64,000 bases of DNA from Formosa agariphila KMM 3901 (GTDB lineage Bacteria; Bacteroidota; Bacteroidia; Flavobacteriales; Flavobacteriaceae): NCBI RefSeq assembly GCF_000723205.1, contig NZ_HG315671.1:1771351-1835350 (forward strand), read 5' to 3'. Under the pieces are notes generated by a model. That model ran no database searches and was not told where the DNA came from. It was given only the letters and a program-made list of their open reading frames with translations. Within the stretch, counting starts at the first letter, position 1, and every line of letters begins with the position of its first letter. The position numbers and the translations under genes are program-made. Of this stretch, positions 18,515 to 28,868 are shown in pieces.

Positions 18515-20968
18515 TTATTCTATTACAATTTTAGAAGTCGCAATTAAATTTTGGTTGTTATCTTTTAAATGTAACATATAAAGTCCAGAAGATAATTTAC
18601 TCACATCAACATTATTTATCCTATTACTTTTTAAAACTAAATGACCTTTAACATCAAATAGCAGTAATGATAGGTTGTTTATTTTATCAGTTTTAACAGT
18701 GAAGCTATCATTCGTGGGATTTGGATATACTATAACAGTTTTGTTTTTTGAAGATTCAGGAATAGACAAGGTTTCGGTTTCAATAGTTGTAGCCCAAGTA
18801 CCTCTTCCATATGTAAATATAAACAGCCTGTTATCTGATTCTCTAAATTTTAAATCGGTTATTTGTGTAAATGGAATGTCTTCATTTAAAATCCAATTTT
18901 TACCTTGATCTTCAGAATAAAAAAGTCCTATGTTGGTACCTGCAAATAGTAAATCGGGTTCCTTTTTAATACCAATTACGGTATTAAAGTGAACATCGGA
19001 TATATCTCCTCTAACAGATTCCATTATAATATTTGAATTTTCAAAACCTGAAAATCTATAAGCATCACCACCGGCAAATGTTACATACACTGCATTATTG
19101 TTATTTGGGTCAATATTTATATGATCAGGAGTTCCTGTTCCTAAATTACTGTCTGAATATTGTATTGATTTAGCAACAGCATTTGTAGCTGAATTCGTTA
19201 TACGAAATCCTTTTGGTTTGTAATTATCATTTTCATCTAAACCAATGGAATAAACAACAGGGTCTAATGCGTTTTCTACCGTAGTTATACTTCTAATTAA
19301 ATCATCGCTAGCAATTGTTGTAAATGAATTTCCCCCATCTAAAGATCTTGCAATACCTGTATCTAGAGGAAGATAAAGCTGATTACCATCGGCATTATTT
19401 CCTGAAAATTGAGTGATAAATCTACCACTTTTACCAGGAATGTTGGATATTTGGGTGTAAGATCCATAATTTGGAACTAATGCATCCTCTGTTTTACTTA
19501 AGTTCATATACTGAGTAGAAGCAATGGCTTTGTTGGGGTCTTGCTTATTTACAAATACAGAACCGCCATCCCCAACTTTAATTCGTTTCTCAACACCGTT
19601 CACTTGAGCAAAACATCCACCATCTTGTTGTCCGAAAATTTGAGCATCTCCATAGGCTTCGGGAAAATAATCGCCATAATAAATTTGACTTGTATTAAAA
19701 CCAGGTTTTTTACCAAGTTCAAGTTGTTCGGGTTGAGATACAGTAATGTATCCAGCTCCGTTCCAAACTAAATAATCTTTATAATTATCAAAATCTACTC
19801 TACCAATACCTTGATCATATCCAACATAAGCTACATCTGGATTTGAAGGATGAAAATGAACATCATGATAATCGACTTCTAAATCAGCACCTGAACTCCA
19901 AGTGGAACCACCATCGGTAGTGTATCCCCAACCCACACTACCTGCAATAACAATATCAGGATTTGTAGGATGAATACCTATGGTTAAACAAAACCAGGCT
20001 TGAGCAATATAGAAACCAGGCCTTGTTACTTTTGTCCAAGTTGTTCCATTATTAGTTGTTTTATATATGTCTGCTTCATCATTATTTTGAACAAAAATGG
20101 CGTAGGCTATTGACCTGTCTGCATGATTAGTGGCTAGTGCTAATCCTTGTATTACTAAACTATTTGCATTAGCATCATAAGGAACATTATTTGTTAAGGC
20201 AGTAAATGTATTTAAATCTCCAGAAGGCGATTTGTATATCCCTTCAAGATCTGCAGCAATTAGAATACTGTTACCTTCACCAAATTCTAAAGATCTAATA
20301 GCTCTAGTACTATTAAAAACGAGATTCCAACTCTCCCCAGAATCTACAGATTTGTACACTCTATTGTACGCTGCCATGTAAATTATATTTGAAGCTTCCG
20401 GAGAAATCTTTATAAATCTTATAAATTGAAAATAACCATTATTTATTGGGTTTGTCGATTCTAATGGAGCAAATGTCTGCCCACCATCTGTCGATTTAAA
20501 AACCCCATTACCAGCAGTCCCATGTTTTTCATCTCCAGTAGCAAACAAAATTGTATTTGGATTTTTTGGATCTTGTGTTATGTATGTAATTGGCATAAAA
20601 GAACCAAAATCATCCAAAGGATTGAAATACGAGCCAGCTTCAGCATCAAATCTCCAAATTCCACCACCTGAAGGAGCAACAAGAGCAATATCATTATCGG
20701 TATCTACTAACGACGATCTAACACGACCACCTATAATTGGCATATCTATTTCTTTTGTATTTTTAAAGAGCGGAGACGATCGCTTGGTTACGTTCCATGC
20801 TTTAGTACGTATAAATGAAAGATAATCGGTAGATTGGGTTTTAAATTGTTCGGAGATTTTTTCTTGCTTTTCTCCAGAGTCTATCATCTCTTGTCTAAAA
20901 TTCTTTTCCTGAGCCTTAACACTAGTAAAGAGTAATAGTGTTAAGATTAAAATAATGTTTTTCTTCAT
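18515..20968 (-). CDS. secreted BNR/sortilin-like beta-propeller protein with T9SS sorting domain
   Basis: This 817-residue protein has a signal peptide (MKKNIILILTLLLFTSVKAQ). Repeated Asp-box style motifs such as STDGGQTF, SVDSGESW, TTNNGTTW, TTDGGSTW and SLDGGNSF predict a beta-propeller of the sialidase/VPS10 type. The C-terminal about 75 residues (VYPNPTNDSF to the end) are a Por secretion type A sorting domain. It should therefore be exported by the type IX system and anchored or released at the surface. An upstream in-frame ATG at 21007 would place residues before the signal peptide, so the ATG at 20968 is chosen. Its ligand is unknown. Confidence 0.92.
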   Translation of the reverse strand: MKKNIILILTLLLFTSVKAQEKNFRQEMIDSGEKQEKISEQFKTQSTDYLSFIRTKAWNVTKRSSPLFKNTKEIDMPIIGGRVRSSLVDTDNDIALVAPSGGGIWRFDAEAGSYFNPLDDFGSFMPITYITQDPKNPNTILFATGDEKHGTAGNGVFKSTDGGQTFAPLESTNPINNGYFQFIRFIKISPEASNIIYMAAYNRVYKSVDSGESWNLVFNSTRAIRSLEFGEGNSILIAADLEGIYKSPSGDLNTFTALTNNVPYDANANSLVIQGLALATNHADRSIAYAIFVQNNDEADIYKTTNNGTTWTKVTRPGFYIAQAWFCLTIGIHPTNPDIVIAGSVGWGYTTDGGSTWSSGADLEVDYHDVHFHPSNPDVAYVGYDQGIGRVDFDNYKDYLVWNGAGYITVSQPEQLELGKKPGFNTSQIYYGDYFPEAYGDAQIFGQQDGGCFAQVNGVEKRIKVGDGGSVFVNKQDPNKAIASTQYMNLSKTEDALVPNYGSYTQISNIPGKSGRFITQFSGNNADGNQLYLPLDTGIARSLDGGNSFTTIASDDLIRSITTVENALDPVVYSIGLDENDNYKPKGFRITNSATNAVAKSIQYSDSNLGTGTPDHINIDPNNNNAVYVTFAGGDAYRFSGFENSNIIMESVRGDISDVHFNTVIGIKKEPDLLFAGTNIGLFYSEDQGKNWILNEDIPFTQITDLKFRESDNRLFIFTYGRGTWATTIETETLSIPESSKNKTVIVYPNPTNDSFTVKTDKINNLSLLLFDVKGHLVLKSNRINNVDVSKLSSGLYMLHLKDNNQNLIATSKIVIE

Positions 20969-21317
20969 GTTTACAACGTTTAAATAATTAGTATAACTAG
21001 TAATCATCCGTTTTCTAAAAAATGAAAATGGTGCACTAGGACGTTGCTATCAAAAAAAGTATTTAGAGAAATTAAGTATTTAAATATAACAAAAATAACA
21101 ACATCAAACTAACTGATAATTAGGGGTTAAGGGGCTGTTTATTGATTTTTTATTTTTACTAAAAGAATTAATAATGAAACATTCGGTGTTTTCTAAAAAA
21201 TCTCATCGTTAAAATTGTCGAGTTCGTATAGAGAAAAGGGGCAAACTTCTATTGCCTTTTATATATAGAGGATATAATCACACTTTTGAAGTGTTAATTG
21301 TAAACACTTTCAAAATA
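20969..21317. other. intergenic region
   Basis: This 349-bp divergent region lies between the T9SS cargo gene and the TolC-type operon. No small gene, repeat or clear operator is seen in it. Confidence 0.5.
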
Positions 21318-22649
21318 ATGAAAATAATATCACATATATTTTGCTTTTTCTTTGTGATTGTAGCATCGGCACAAACCAGCGATTCTATAGCTAAACCCAA
21401 AGTATGGTCGTTAGAAGATTGCATTACGTACGCTGTAGAAAATAACATCACCGTTAAAGATGCTGGCTTAGGTAAAGATATCTCCGAAGTAAACTACAGC
21501 CGTGCAAAATCTGCCCGATTACCTGATTTATTTGGTAGTGCAACTCAGAATTTCTCTAATGGTAATACCATTGATCCCATTACAAGCGATTATGTAACCG
21601 ATCAGATTTACTCATCCAATGTTGGAGTTTCAAGTGCGATGACGTTGTATCAAGGGAGTCAGTTAAAAAATCAGATTGCCCAGAATAAATTACTGGTAGA
21701 TCAAAATGAATTTTTGATTGAAGAAGCTAAAAACAATATCATTGTTAGTATTCTAGAGAATTACCTTCAAATTTTATATACCAAAGAAGACATCATTATA
21801 GCTCAGAATAATCTTGAAGCTTCAGAGAAAGAAGTCATTCGATCTAAAGCACGTTTAGATGCTGGTACCATTGCACTTAACGACTATACCGAAGCGCAAT
21901 CGCAAGCGGCTACCAATAAGTACAGTGTGATTACCGCAAAAAATAATTATCAGCAATATATAATTACACTAAAGCAATTGTTAGAATTAGGGCCGTTAGA
22001 TACAATTGAAGTAGAAGCTATTGCAGACGATATAGACCTGATTAATCTTGAAATGGATAAAATGAATATCTATTACAAAGCATTAAATGTGTTACCAGAA
22101 ATGAGTGCAAGTGATTTAGATATTGCCATCAACGAAAAAGAACTGGATATTGCTAAAGGCGGATATATGCCAACCTTATCCTTAATTGGAAGTGTGGGCT
22201 CAGGATACACAAGTATTTCTGATATCAATTTTTCAGACCAATTGAATGTGAATTTTAATCAGAAAATAGGAGTGAATTTAACTATTCCGATTTTCAATAG
22301 AAATGAAACTAAAAATGCAGTAAAAACAGCAAAGATAAATATTGAACGGGCTCAAATTCAGAAGCAATCTACAGAAAAAGAAATCTTTAAAAAAGTAGAA
22401 ACAGCGTATCAAAATGCATTATCGGCTCAAGAACAACTTATAGCCGCAGAAGCCTCGCAAGAAGCAGCATTACAATCGTACAATTTAGCGAAAACAAAAT
22501 ACGAGTTAGGCGATTTAAGTACTACCGATTTAATTATAAATCAGAATACATACACCACCGCCCAGCAGAATTACATTCAAGCTAAATATTTAAACATTTT
22601 ATACCACCAATTACTTCAATTTTATCAAGGAAACGACATTAAACTATAA
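21318..22649 (+). CDS. TolC family outer-membrane efflux protein
   Basis: This 443-residue protein has a signal peptide ending near VASAQ and two long helical OEP repeats, with WSLEDCITYAVENN at the start and YNLAKTKYELGDLSTTDLI near the end, as in TolC. It should form the outer-membrane channel of the exporter encoded by the next three genes. An in-frame TTG at 21252 would add residues before the signal peptide, so the ATG at 21318 is preferred. The gap to the adaptor gene is 5 bp, so the four genes form one operon. Confidence 0.93.
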   Translation: MKIISHIFCFFFVIVASAQTSDSIAKPKVWSLEDCITYAVENNITVKDAGLGKDISEVNYSRAKSARLPDLFGSATQNFSNGNTIDPITSDYVTDQIYSSNVGVSSAMTLYQGSQLKNQIAQNKLLVDQNEFLIEEAKNNIIVSILENYLQILYTKEDIIIAQNNLEASEKEVIRSKARLDAGTIALNDYTEAQSQAATNKYSVITAKNNYQQYIITLKQLLELGPLDTIEVEAIADDIDLINLEMDKMNIYYKALNVLPEMSASDLDIAINEKELDIAKGGYMPTLSLIGSVGSGYTSISDINFSDQLNVNFNQKIGVNLTIPIFNRNETKNAVKTAKINIERAQIQKQSTEKEIFKKVETAYQNALSAQEQLIAAEASQEAALQSYNLAKTKYELGDLSTTDLIINQNTYTTAQQNYIQAKYLNILYHQLLQFYQGNDIKL

Positions 22650-22654
22650 TCAAC

Positions 22655-23869
22655 ATGAAAACGAAAAAAAATATCATTATAATCAGTATTGTCGCAATTG
22701 CATTAGCAGTGGTAGCCTATTCTTTTATGGGTAAAGAAGATACTAACGTTATCGCAGCACAAACAATTGCTGTACAAAAAGGAAGTGTAACGACTATGGT
22801 TACTGCAACGGGAACCATAGAGCCTATTACACAAGTAGAAGTGGGAACGCAAGTTTCTGGTGTTGTAGAACGCATTTATGTAGATTATAATAGCGAAGTT
22901 AAAGAAGGACAACTTATAGCAGAATTGGATAAAACCAATTTAAAAGCAGAAACAACACAAGCACAAGCGGCCTATGACAATGCTGTTAGTCAGCGTAACT
23001 ATATGAAAACCATTTTTGACAGACAAAATACTTTGTATTTTAAGCAAGTTATTAGTAAATCCGATTACGACGATGCCGTTTTTAATTACGAAACAGCTAA
23101 GAGCACGGCTATTCAGCGTTTATCAGATTTACAAAAGTCTAGAACAAATTTAGAATATGCCAATATTTACTCGCCTATAGATGGTGTGGTACTATCTCGT
23201 GATATAGACGAAGGACAAACGGTTGCGGCCAGTTTAAGTACACCAACCTTATTCACCATTGCAAAAGATTTAAAAGAAATGCAGGTAGAAGCCGATGTCG
23301 ATGAAGCCGATATAGGTGAAGTAAAAGAAGGACAACGCGTTACGTTTACGGTAGATGCTTACATAGGTGAAACTTTTGAAGGGGTAGTAACACAAGTTCG
23401 TTTGGCACCTACGGTAACCTCTAATGTAGTAACATATACGGTAGTAATAAAAGCCGATAATCCAGATTTAAAATTAAAACCAGGATTAACAGCAACCATT
23501 TCTATTTACACTTTAGAATTGAATGACGTTTTAACTACCGAAGCTAAAGGGATAAACTTTTATCCAGAATTGGCCGTTTTGGAAGCCTATAATACACAAT
23601 ATAATTTTACTGATACAAAATCAAATACTAGCGAAAGACAAAACACTAATAAAGAAAAAGCAACTAAAGTTTGGGTAGAATCTCCAGACGGCTCAATACA
23701 TCCACAGTCTGTAACAATTGGAGCTAGCGATGGTGTAAATGTGCAAATATTAAGTGGTCTTAAAGAAGGGGATAATGTGGTATATGCTTTAAAAGCTAAT
23801 GCTGGTGTAAAATCATCTGGAGGTACAGGCGATAGTCCGTTTATGCCATCACGACCAGGAAAAAAATAA
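22655..23869 (+). CDS. HlyD/MacA-type periplasmic adaptor
   Basis: This 404-residue protein has one N-terminal membrane anchor (residues 7-25) and the membrane-fusion-protein layout: a barrel/lipoyl half VEVGTQVSGVVERIYVDYNSEV, an alpha-hairpin, the second lipoyl half IYSPIDGVVLSRDIDEGQTV, a beta-barrel and a C-terminal membrane-proximal domain. It should bridge the MacB-type inner-membrane complex and the TolC-like channel. The C-terminal tail is Gly/Ser/Pro-rich. Confidence 0.94.
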   Translation: MKTKKNIIIISIVAIALAVVAYSFMGKEDTNVIAAQTIAVQKGSVTTMVTATGTIEPITQVEVGTQVSGVVERIYVDYNSEVKEGQLIAELDKTNLKAETTQAQAAYDNAVSQRNYMKTIFDRQNTLYFKQVISKSDYDDAVFNYETAKSTAIQRLSDLQKSRTNLEYANIYSPIDGVVLSRDIDEGQTVAASLSTPTLFTIAKDLKEMQVEADVDEADIGEVKEGQRVTFTVDAYIGETFEGVVTQVRLAPTVTSNVVTYTVVIKADNPDLKLKPGLTATISIYTLELNDVLTTEAKGINFYPELAVLEAYNTQYNFTDTKSNTSERQNTNKEKATKVWVESPDGSIHPQSVTIGASDGVNVQILSGLKEGDNVVYALKANAGVKSSGGTGDSPFMPSRPGKK

Positions 23870-23886
23870 TAAAACCCGAAAGCATC

Positions 23887-24633
23887 ATGACAAAAGACAT
23901 CATAAAAATTGAAGATTTAAAGCGTGAGTTTACCATGGGAAACGAAACGGTTCATGCTTTAAAAGGAATTTCATTTACCATTAAAGAAGGGGAGTTTGTG
24001 ACTATAATGGGATCTAGTGGATCGGGAAAAAGTACGATGCTAAATATTTTAGGCTGTTTAGATCAGCCATCTTCTGGTGGCTATGAAATTGATAGCGTAA
24101 AAGTAAAAGACCTATCTAGAAATGAATTGGCAACGATTAGAAACGAGAAAATTGGTTTTATTTTTCAATCTTATAACTTATTAGCGCGTACTTCGGCTAT
24201 AGAAAACGTAGAGTTACCTCTATTATACAACAGTAAAGTGTCGAATAGCGAACGCCGAGAACGTGCTATAAAAGCACTCGAAATGGTTGGCTTAGGTGAA
24301 CGTTTACACCATACACCATCGCAACTTTCTGGAGGACAACAACAGCGTGTGGCTATTGCAAGAGCGCTTGTAAATAACCCTGTAATGATTCTAGCCGATG
24401 AAGCTACAGGAAATCTAGATACGAGAACCTCTTACGAGATTATGTCTCTATTTCAGGAGTTAAATAAAACACAAGGTATTACAATAACCTTCGTAACTCA
24501 CGAACCCGATATCGCTATGTTTAGTAGCAGAACCATTGTTTTAAAGGATGGCCATGTTATAAAAGACGAAAAAAATGATAGCATTTTATCTGCCGCGTCA
24601 GAATTAGCAAAATTACCTAAAGAAGATCATTAA
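23887..24633 (+). CDS. MacB-type ABC transporter ATPase
   Basis: This 248-residue ATPase has Walker [10 protein letters not shown], signature LSGGQQQR, Walker [14 protein letters not shown] and the H-loop THE. It matches the MacB/LolD subfamily, here as a separate protein rather than fused to the permease. With the following permease it forms the energising unit of a tripartite exporter. The gap to the permease gene is 2 bp. Confidence 0.95.
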   Translation: MTKDIIKIEDLKREFTMGNETVHALKGISFTIKEGEFVTIMGSSGSGKSTMLNILGCLDQPSSGGYEIDSVKVKDLSRNELATIRNEKIGFIFQSYNLLARTSAIENVELPLLYNSKVSNSERRERAIKALEMVGLGERLHHTPSQLSGGQQQRVAIARALVNNPVMILADEATGNLDTRTSYEIMSLFQELNKTQGITITFVTHEPDIAMFSSRTIVLKDGHVIKDEKNDSILSAASELAKLPKEDH

Positions 24634-24635
24634 TT

Positions 24636-25856
24636 ATGAGACTACTAAATCTATTAAAAATCGCATATAAGGCCATTGTTCTAAACAAAGTGAGAACCTT
24701 ATTAACCATGCTGGGTATTATAATTGGTGTGGCTTCGGTTATTGCAATGTTAGCCATTGGAGAAGGTTCTAAAGAAAGTATTAGAACGACAATTTCTGCC
24801 ATGGGATCGAATATGATAAATGTAAAACCGGGATCCGATAATCGTGGTGGGGTAAGACAAGATCCTAGTGCCATGGAAACCTTAACGCTTAAAGATTACT
24901 TGGCTATTAAAGAACAGGCTACCACCTTGAATTATATATCTCCGTTAGTGAATGGTGGCGGACAAGTTATTAACGGGTCTAATAACTGGCCATCCTCGAT
25001 TTATGGCGTTAATCCGGAGTATCTAGACATTAAAGTTGTGGGATTAAAAAGTGGAAGTATGTTTACCAATACAGAAGTACAATCCGCGGCAAAAGTCGCT
25101 GTTATTGGGCAAACTGTAGTAGACAATATATTTCCTGACGGTGAAAATCCCGTTGGTAAAATGATACGTTTTAATAGTATTCCGTTTAAAATTATTGGTG
25201 TTTTAGAAGAGAAAGGAACCAATACTTTTGGTCAAGATCAGGACGATGTGGTAATAGCACCATATACAACGGTTCAAAAACGAATCTTAGCAATCGATCA
25301 TTTAAATGAAATTGTAGCGTCTGCCATAAGTGAGGAAGATGCGCCACAAGCGGTAACAGAAGTCACGGCTATTTTGAGGTCTCAACATAAATTAACGACT
25401 AATGAAGACGATGATTTTCACGTGCGTTCCATGGAAGAATTAATCACTACCTTTAGTTCAACTAGTGATATGTTAACCGTACTTTTAGTGGCAGTTGCAG
25501 GAATTTCATTATTGATTGGAGGAATCGGAATTATGAATATTATGTACGTTTCGGTAAAAGAACGGACTAAAGAAATTGGGTTGCGTATGGCCGTTGGCGG
25601 AAAAGGCTCGGATATTTTGATGCAATTTTTAATTGAAGCCATTTTAATTAGTATCACCGGAGGGGTTTTAGGTGTAATCTTAGGACTAGGAGCAACCGTG
25701 TTTATTGAAAAATTCTTACATTGGCCTACAAGTGTGGCTATGTATTCTATAATTATATCCTTTGCAGTTTGTGCCGTAACAGGTATCTTTTTCGGATGGT
25801 ATCCTGCAAGAAAAGCATCAGCTTTAGAACCGATTACTGCATTGCGTTACGAATAG
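24636..25856 (+). CDS. MacB-type ABC transporter permease
   Basis: This 406-residue permease has one N-terminal membrane helix (LLTMLGIIIGVASVIAMLAI), a large periplasmic MacB_PCD domain and three C-terminal helices of the FtsX type, with MNIMYVSVKERTKEIGLRMA before the second. It is the last gene of the exporter operon. Substrates of such systems include macrolides, peptides and lipoproteins; the substrate here is unknown. The next three exported proteins lie just downstream and may depend on it (inference). Confidence 0.94.
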   Translation: MRLLNLLKIAYKAIVLNKVRTLLTMLGIIIGVASVIAMLAIGEGSKESIRTTISAMGSNMINVKPGSDNRGGVRQDPSAMETLTLKDYLAIKEQATTLNYISPLVNGGGQVINGSNNWPSSIYGVNPEYLDIKVVGLKSGSMFTNTEVQSAAKVAVIGQTVVDNIFPDGENPVGKMIRFNSIPFKIIGVLEEKGTNTFGQDQDDVVIAPYTTVQKRILAIDHLNEIVASAISEEDAPQAVTEVTAILRSQHKLTTNEDDDFHVRSMEELITTFSSTSDMLTVLLVAVAGISLLIGGIGIMNIMYVSVKERTKEIGLRMAVGGKGSDILMQFLIEAILISITGGVLGVILGLGATVFIEKFLHWPTSVAMYSIIISFAVCAVTGIFFGWYPARKASALEPITALRYE

Positions 25857-25899
25857 AATCGCATTTTACCGGTTACACCAAATACAAAATATTACGCTT

Positions 25900-26910
25900 A
25901 TGAAACATATATTCAGTTTAGTTATTGTGGCACTCCTAATGTTGGGTTGTGCCGATAACAAATCAAAATCTAAAGAAATAGCAAGTCGTTCAGAAGATTT
26001 TAAATTCAATGGCACGGCAAGTGTGACACAAGGCATTGCGACCACGACTGCAGAAGATATTTATTCGTGCGAACGCGGACGAAAAACCGATGTTGGAGAA
26101 ATTACCTCTACCGATGGTAAAACATGGACGGTGCCGGCATCAACACATTATACGAATGAAGACTTTCCGTTTTCAGAAGATTTGTTTAATTCTTGTGAAG
26201 GGAATACTTATGAAAGTGTAGACGAAGCCTTATCTCATTTCGACGATTCTAAAACCGTTGAAATAGATGAAGACGGCGAAGTGTTTACCGCCTTTATATT
26301 TGCAGATAATTATTTCGAAATGTATGTAAATGGTGTGCCTGTAGGAAAAGATAAGGTCCCATTTACGCAGTTTAATTCTAGTATCGTAAAGTTTAAAGTA
26401 GAGAAGCCTTTTACCATTGCCATGAAATTGGTAGATTGGGAAGAACATCTTGGTGTAGGTTCCGAAGCGAATAGAGGTAAGTCCTTTCATTCAGGAGATG
26501 GCGGTATGGTTGCTGTTGTTAAAGATGAACAAAATAATATTGTGGCAACCACGAATAAAACTTGGAAAGCACAGACATTTTATACGTCACCAATTAAGGA
26601 TTTAAGTTGTGTTTCGGAAGATGGAAACTACCGATATTCTACAAATTGCGATACCGATGGTGGTCAAGACGGAACGGGGTTTTATGCCTTACATTGGGAA
26701 TTACCTAATGCGTGGATGAATACGGATTTCGATGATTCTAATTGGCCAAATGCTTCAACATTTACTAACGACACTATTGGGGTAGATAATAAACCGTCGT
26801 ATACCAATTTCACCTCGCTTTTTGACGATGCAGAACATGATGCCGAGTTTATCTGGTCTACGAATGTGATTTTAGATAATGAAGTTTTAGTCCGTTATAC
26901 TGTTAATTAA
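25900..26910 (+). CDS. hypothetical lipoprotein
   Basis: This 336-residue protein has a lipoprotein signal with lipobox LMLGC (Cys about residue 17). The mature part has a beta-sandwich look, with FADNYFEMYVNGVPVG typical of galactose-binding-like folds, and a C-terminal segment WELPNAWMNTDFDDSNWPNAS. Six Cys in the mature part may form disulfides. I do not recognise a named family. It is followed directly by PEBP-like and YHYH-domain genes and a LytS/LytTR pair, so these probably work together at the cell envelope. Confidence 0.7.
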   Translation: MKHIFSLVIVALLMLGCADNKSKSKEIASRSEDFKFNGTASVTQGIATTTAEDIYSCERGRKTDVGEITSTDGKTWTVPASTHYTNEDFPFSEDLFNSCEGNTYESVDEALSHFDDSKTVEIDEDGEVFTAFIFADNYFEMYVNGVPVGKDKVPFTQFNSSIVKFKVEKPFTIAMKLVDWEEHLGVGSEANRGKSFHSGDGGMVAVVKDEQNNIVATTNKTWKAQTFYTSPIKDLSCVSEDGNYRYSTNCDTDGGQDGTGFYALHWELPNAWMNTDFDDSNWPNASTFTNDTIGVDNKPSYTNFTSLFDDAEHDAEFIWSTNVILDNEVLVRYTVN

Positions 26911-26945
26911 TGATGACTTTAACTTATAATAGAACATATTCTAAC

Positions 26946-27542
26946 ATGAAGACGAAAACAGTATTTGGAATAGCTCTACTGCTTTTATGTTTAGCTACGT
27001 CTTGTGCCAACAACGATACTTCAATTTATATGTACGATGATTTTAAAACCATCCATCCTAATTTTAAATTGACTAGCAAAGCGGTAGACGATGGCGAATT
27101 ATTAGATGCTTATAAATGTGAAGAGAAAGTAGATGATGTAGAAAATTCCATTCCACTATCTTGGTCTAACGTTCCTGAAGGCACAAAACCTTTAGCTGTA
27201 GTCATGTATCACTATCCGCATAAAGAGGATACATCCGAAATAAATTCGTATTTGCTTTTATGGGGAATTAATCCATCGGTTTCCGAAATTCCGTATAAAA
27301 TGGCAAACAATCCCAATTGGTATATGGGACCAAATAAAGATGGAACTGCTATTTCGTATACATCACCTTGTTCACGCGGACCAGGGAAACATGAATACAC
27401 CATTGCACTGTTCGCATTATCTGAAACGCCCAAGCTTCCAAAAGCTAATACACTTGATGTTGATTTAAATACATTTATGAAAGCTATTCCAGAAGATATT
27501 GTGATTGATAGAACCACTTTTAGTTTTATAGCCTCTAATTAA
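26946..27542 (+). CDS. PEBP-like (YbhB/YbcL) lipoprotein
   Basis: This 198-residue protein has a lipoprotein signal with the Cys in LATSC. It has a phosphatidylethanolamine-binding-protein fold, with IPLSWSNVPEGTKPLAVVMYH, WGINPSV and SPCSRGPGKHEYTIALFAL as the family motifs. PEBP proteins bind anionic ligands or lipids; the bacterial role is unclear. An upstream in-frame ATG at 26910 would overlap the previous stop and precede the signal peptide, so 26946 is the better start. Confidence 0.88.
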   Translation: MKTKTVFGIALLLLCLATSCANNDTSIYMYDDFKTIHPNFKLTSKAVDDGELLDAYKCEEKVDDVENSIPLSWSNVPEGTKPLAVVMYHYPHKEDTSEINSYLLLWGINPSVSEIPYKMANNPNWYMGPNKDGTAISYTSPCSRGPGKHEYTIALFALSETPKLPKANTLDVDLNTFMKAIPEDIVIDRTTFSFIASN

Positions 27543-27549
27543 TTTGTTC

Positions 27550-28851
27550 ATGAAAAAATATATAACCCTTATAACCATTCTATTTGTATGTCTTCAAGCT
27601 TTTGCTCACGAAGGCGGACACGGTTTACCCACCAAAATTTGGCATTTTACAAATGGTGAAAAGAACTTAAAGGGTGAATTTATTGAACGCATAGACGACA
27701 CGGTATATCTCATAAATGAGAATCACAAGGTTGTCTTTTTCGATATTTCAGAATTTACAACAGAAGAGCAAGAATATATCCTGAATACGAGCACGTGGAT
27801 TAGCAATAAAAACATTTCAGAGCCAACGCAATCTTTGGTTTCTATACCGTACGCTAATCTTTTTATATATTTAGGTGTAGCCTGGGTATTATTTTCATGC
27901 TTTAGATGTAGACAAAAACAAGACTCTAAAATAGTGGCTTTTAGCATCGTTGGAGTTGCTTTTATTATTGCGGGATGTAAAACAACTAGTACTTCTAAAG
28001 GCATTGTAATGGCGAAAAATGATGTGTCTTATTTAACGTCTATTTTTGGTGTTTTTGATAACGTGAATACACGTTTCGACAACAAATATTTCTACATAGA
28101 GTCTAACGGCATACCAGAACACGAAATGATGACAGGTATAACCAATTGGCAACAGCAGGTTCCTATTAAGCACGATTATTCGGGCACTAATGCGTGGGCG
28201 ATTCCGTTGCAACCGGAATTAGCTGAAAATCCGTTGTCTACCACAGATAATTTTATGAAAGGCGCCATTGCTATTGCCGCAAATGGTATCCCGATTTTTA
28301 ATCCGTTAAACAATCGAGGTGAAGATGCAAATGCCATTGGAGAATTAGACCAATGGGGCGGACATTGTGGTAGGGCAGACGACTATCATTACCATTTGCC
28401 ACCAACGCACTTGCAGGCTAAAGTAGGTCAAGGTAAACCCATTGCCTATGCTCTGGATGGTTTTCCAGTATATGGAGAAACGAATGAGACGTTAGATGAA
28501 AGTCTTGGACGTTTTACATCAGATAGTACTTACCAATATCACGCTGTAAAATACTATCCGTATTTAATTGCATCAATGAAGGGTAAAGTTGAAATTAATC
28601 CCAGAACTCAAGCGCCTGAAAACGAAATCATGCCACAAGCAAAAACAAAAGGTGTGCGACCAGATTTACAACCGTTACGTGGTGCTAAAATTATTGATTT
28701 TAAGCATCCTGAACCCAATCAGTATAGTTTAACTTATGAGTTGGAATCTGCTTTATATACTATAAATTACGGATGGGATACATCTGGAACGTATAAATAT
28801 GAATTTATAAATCCAGACGGAACCATTACAAATTCTGAATATAAAAGATAG
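27550..28851 (+). CDS. SHD1-like plus YHYH-domain exported protein
   Basis: This 433-residue protein has a signal peptide ending near AFAH. An SHD1-like module (about residues 30-80, KIWHFTNGEKNLKGEF) comes next, then a membrane segment (about 103-117) and a second hydrophobic stretch that ends in a lipobox-like IIAGC (C143). The main part is a YHYH domain with GGHCGRADDYHYH (279-282). The internal lipobox suggests a fusion of two once-separate exported proteins. The YHYH domain is of unknown function and is often found near PEBP or metal-linked genes. A TTG two codons upstream is in frame. Confidence 0.85.
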   Translation: MKKYITLITILFVCLQAFAHEGGHGLPTKIWHFTNGEKNLKGEFIERIDDTVYLINENHKVVFFDISEFTTEEQEYILNTSTWISNKNISEPTQSLVSIPYANLFIYLGVAWVLFSCFRCRQKQDSKIVAFSIVGVAFIIAGCKTTSTSKGIVMAKNDVSYLTSIFGVFDNVNTRFDNKYFYIESNGIPEHEMMTGITNWQQQVPIKHDYSGTNAWAIPLQPELAENPLSTTDNFMKGAIAIAANGIPIFNPLNNRGEDANAIGELDQWGGHCGRADDYHYHLPPTHLQAKVGQGKPIAYALDGFPVYGETNETLDESLGRFTSDSTYQYHAVKYYPYLIASMKGKVEINPRTQAPENEIMPQAKTKGVRPDLQPLRGAKIIDFKHPEPNQYSLTYELESALYTINYGWDTSGTYKYEFINPDGTITNSEYKR

Positions 28852-28868
28852 AAAAAAGAATAAACCTA

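Noticed and set aside
25721-25903. Short plus-strand frame overlapping the MacB-type permease end
   Set aside because: The permease frame has clear family motifs through this region, so the overlapping frame is chance.
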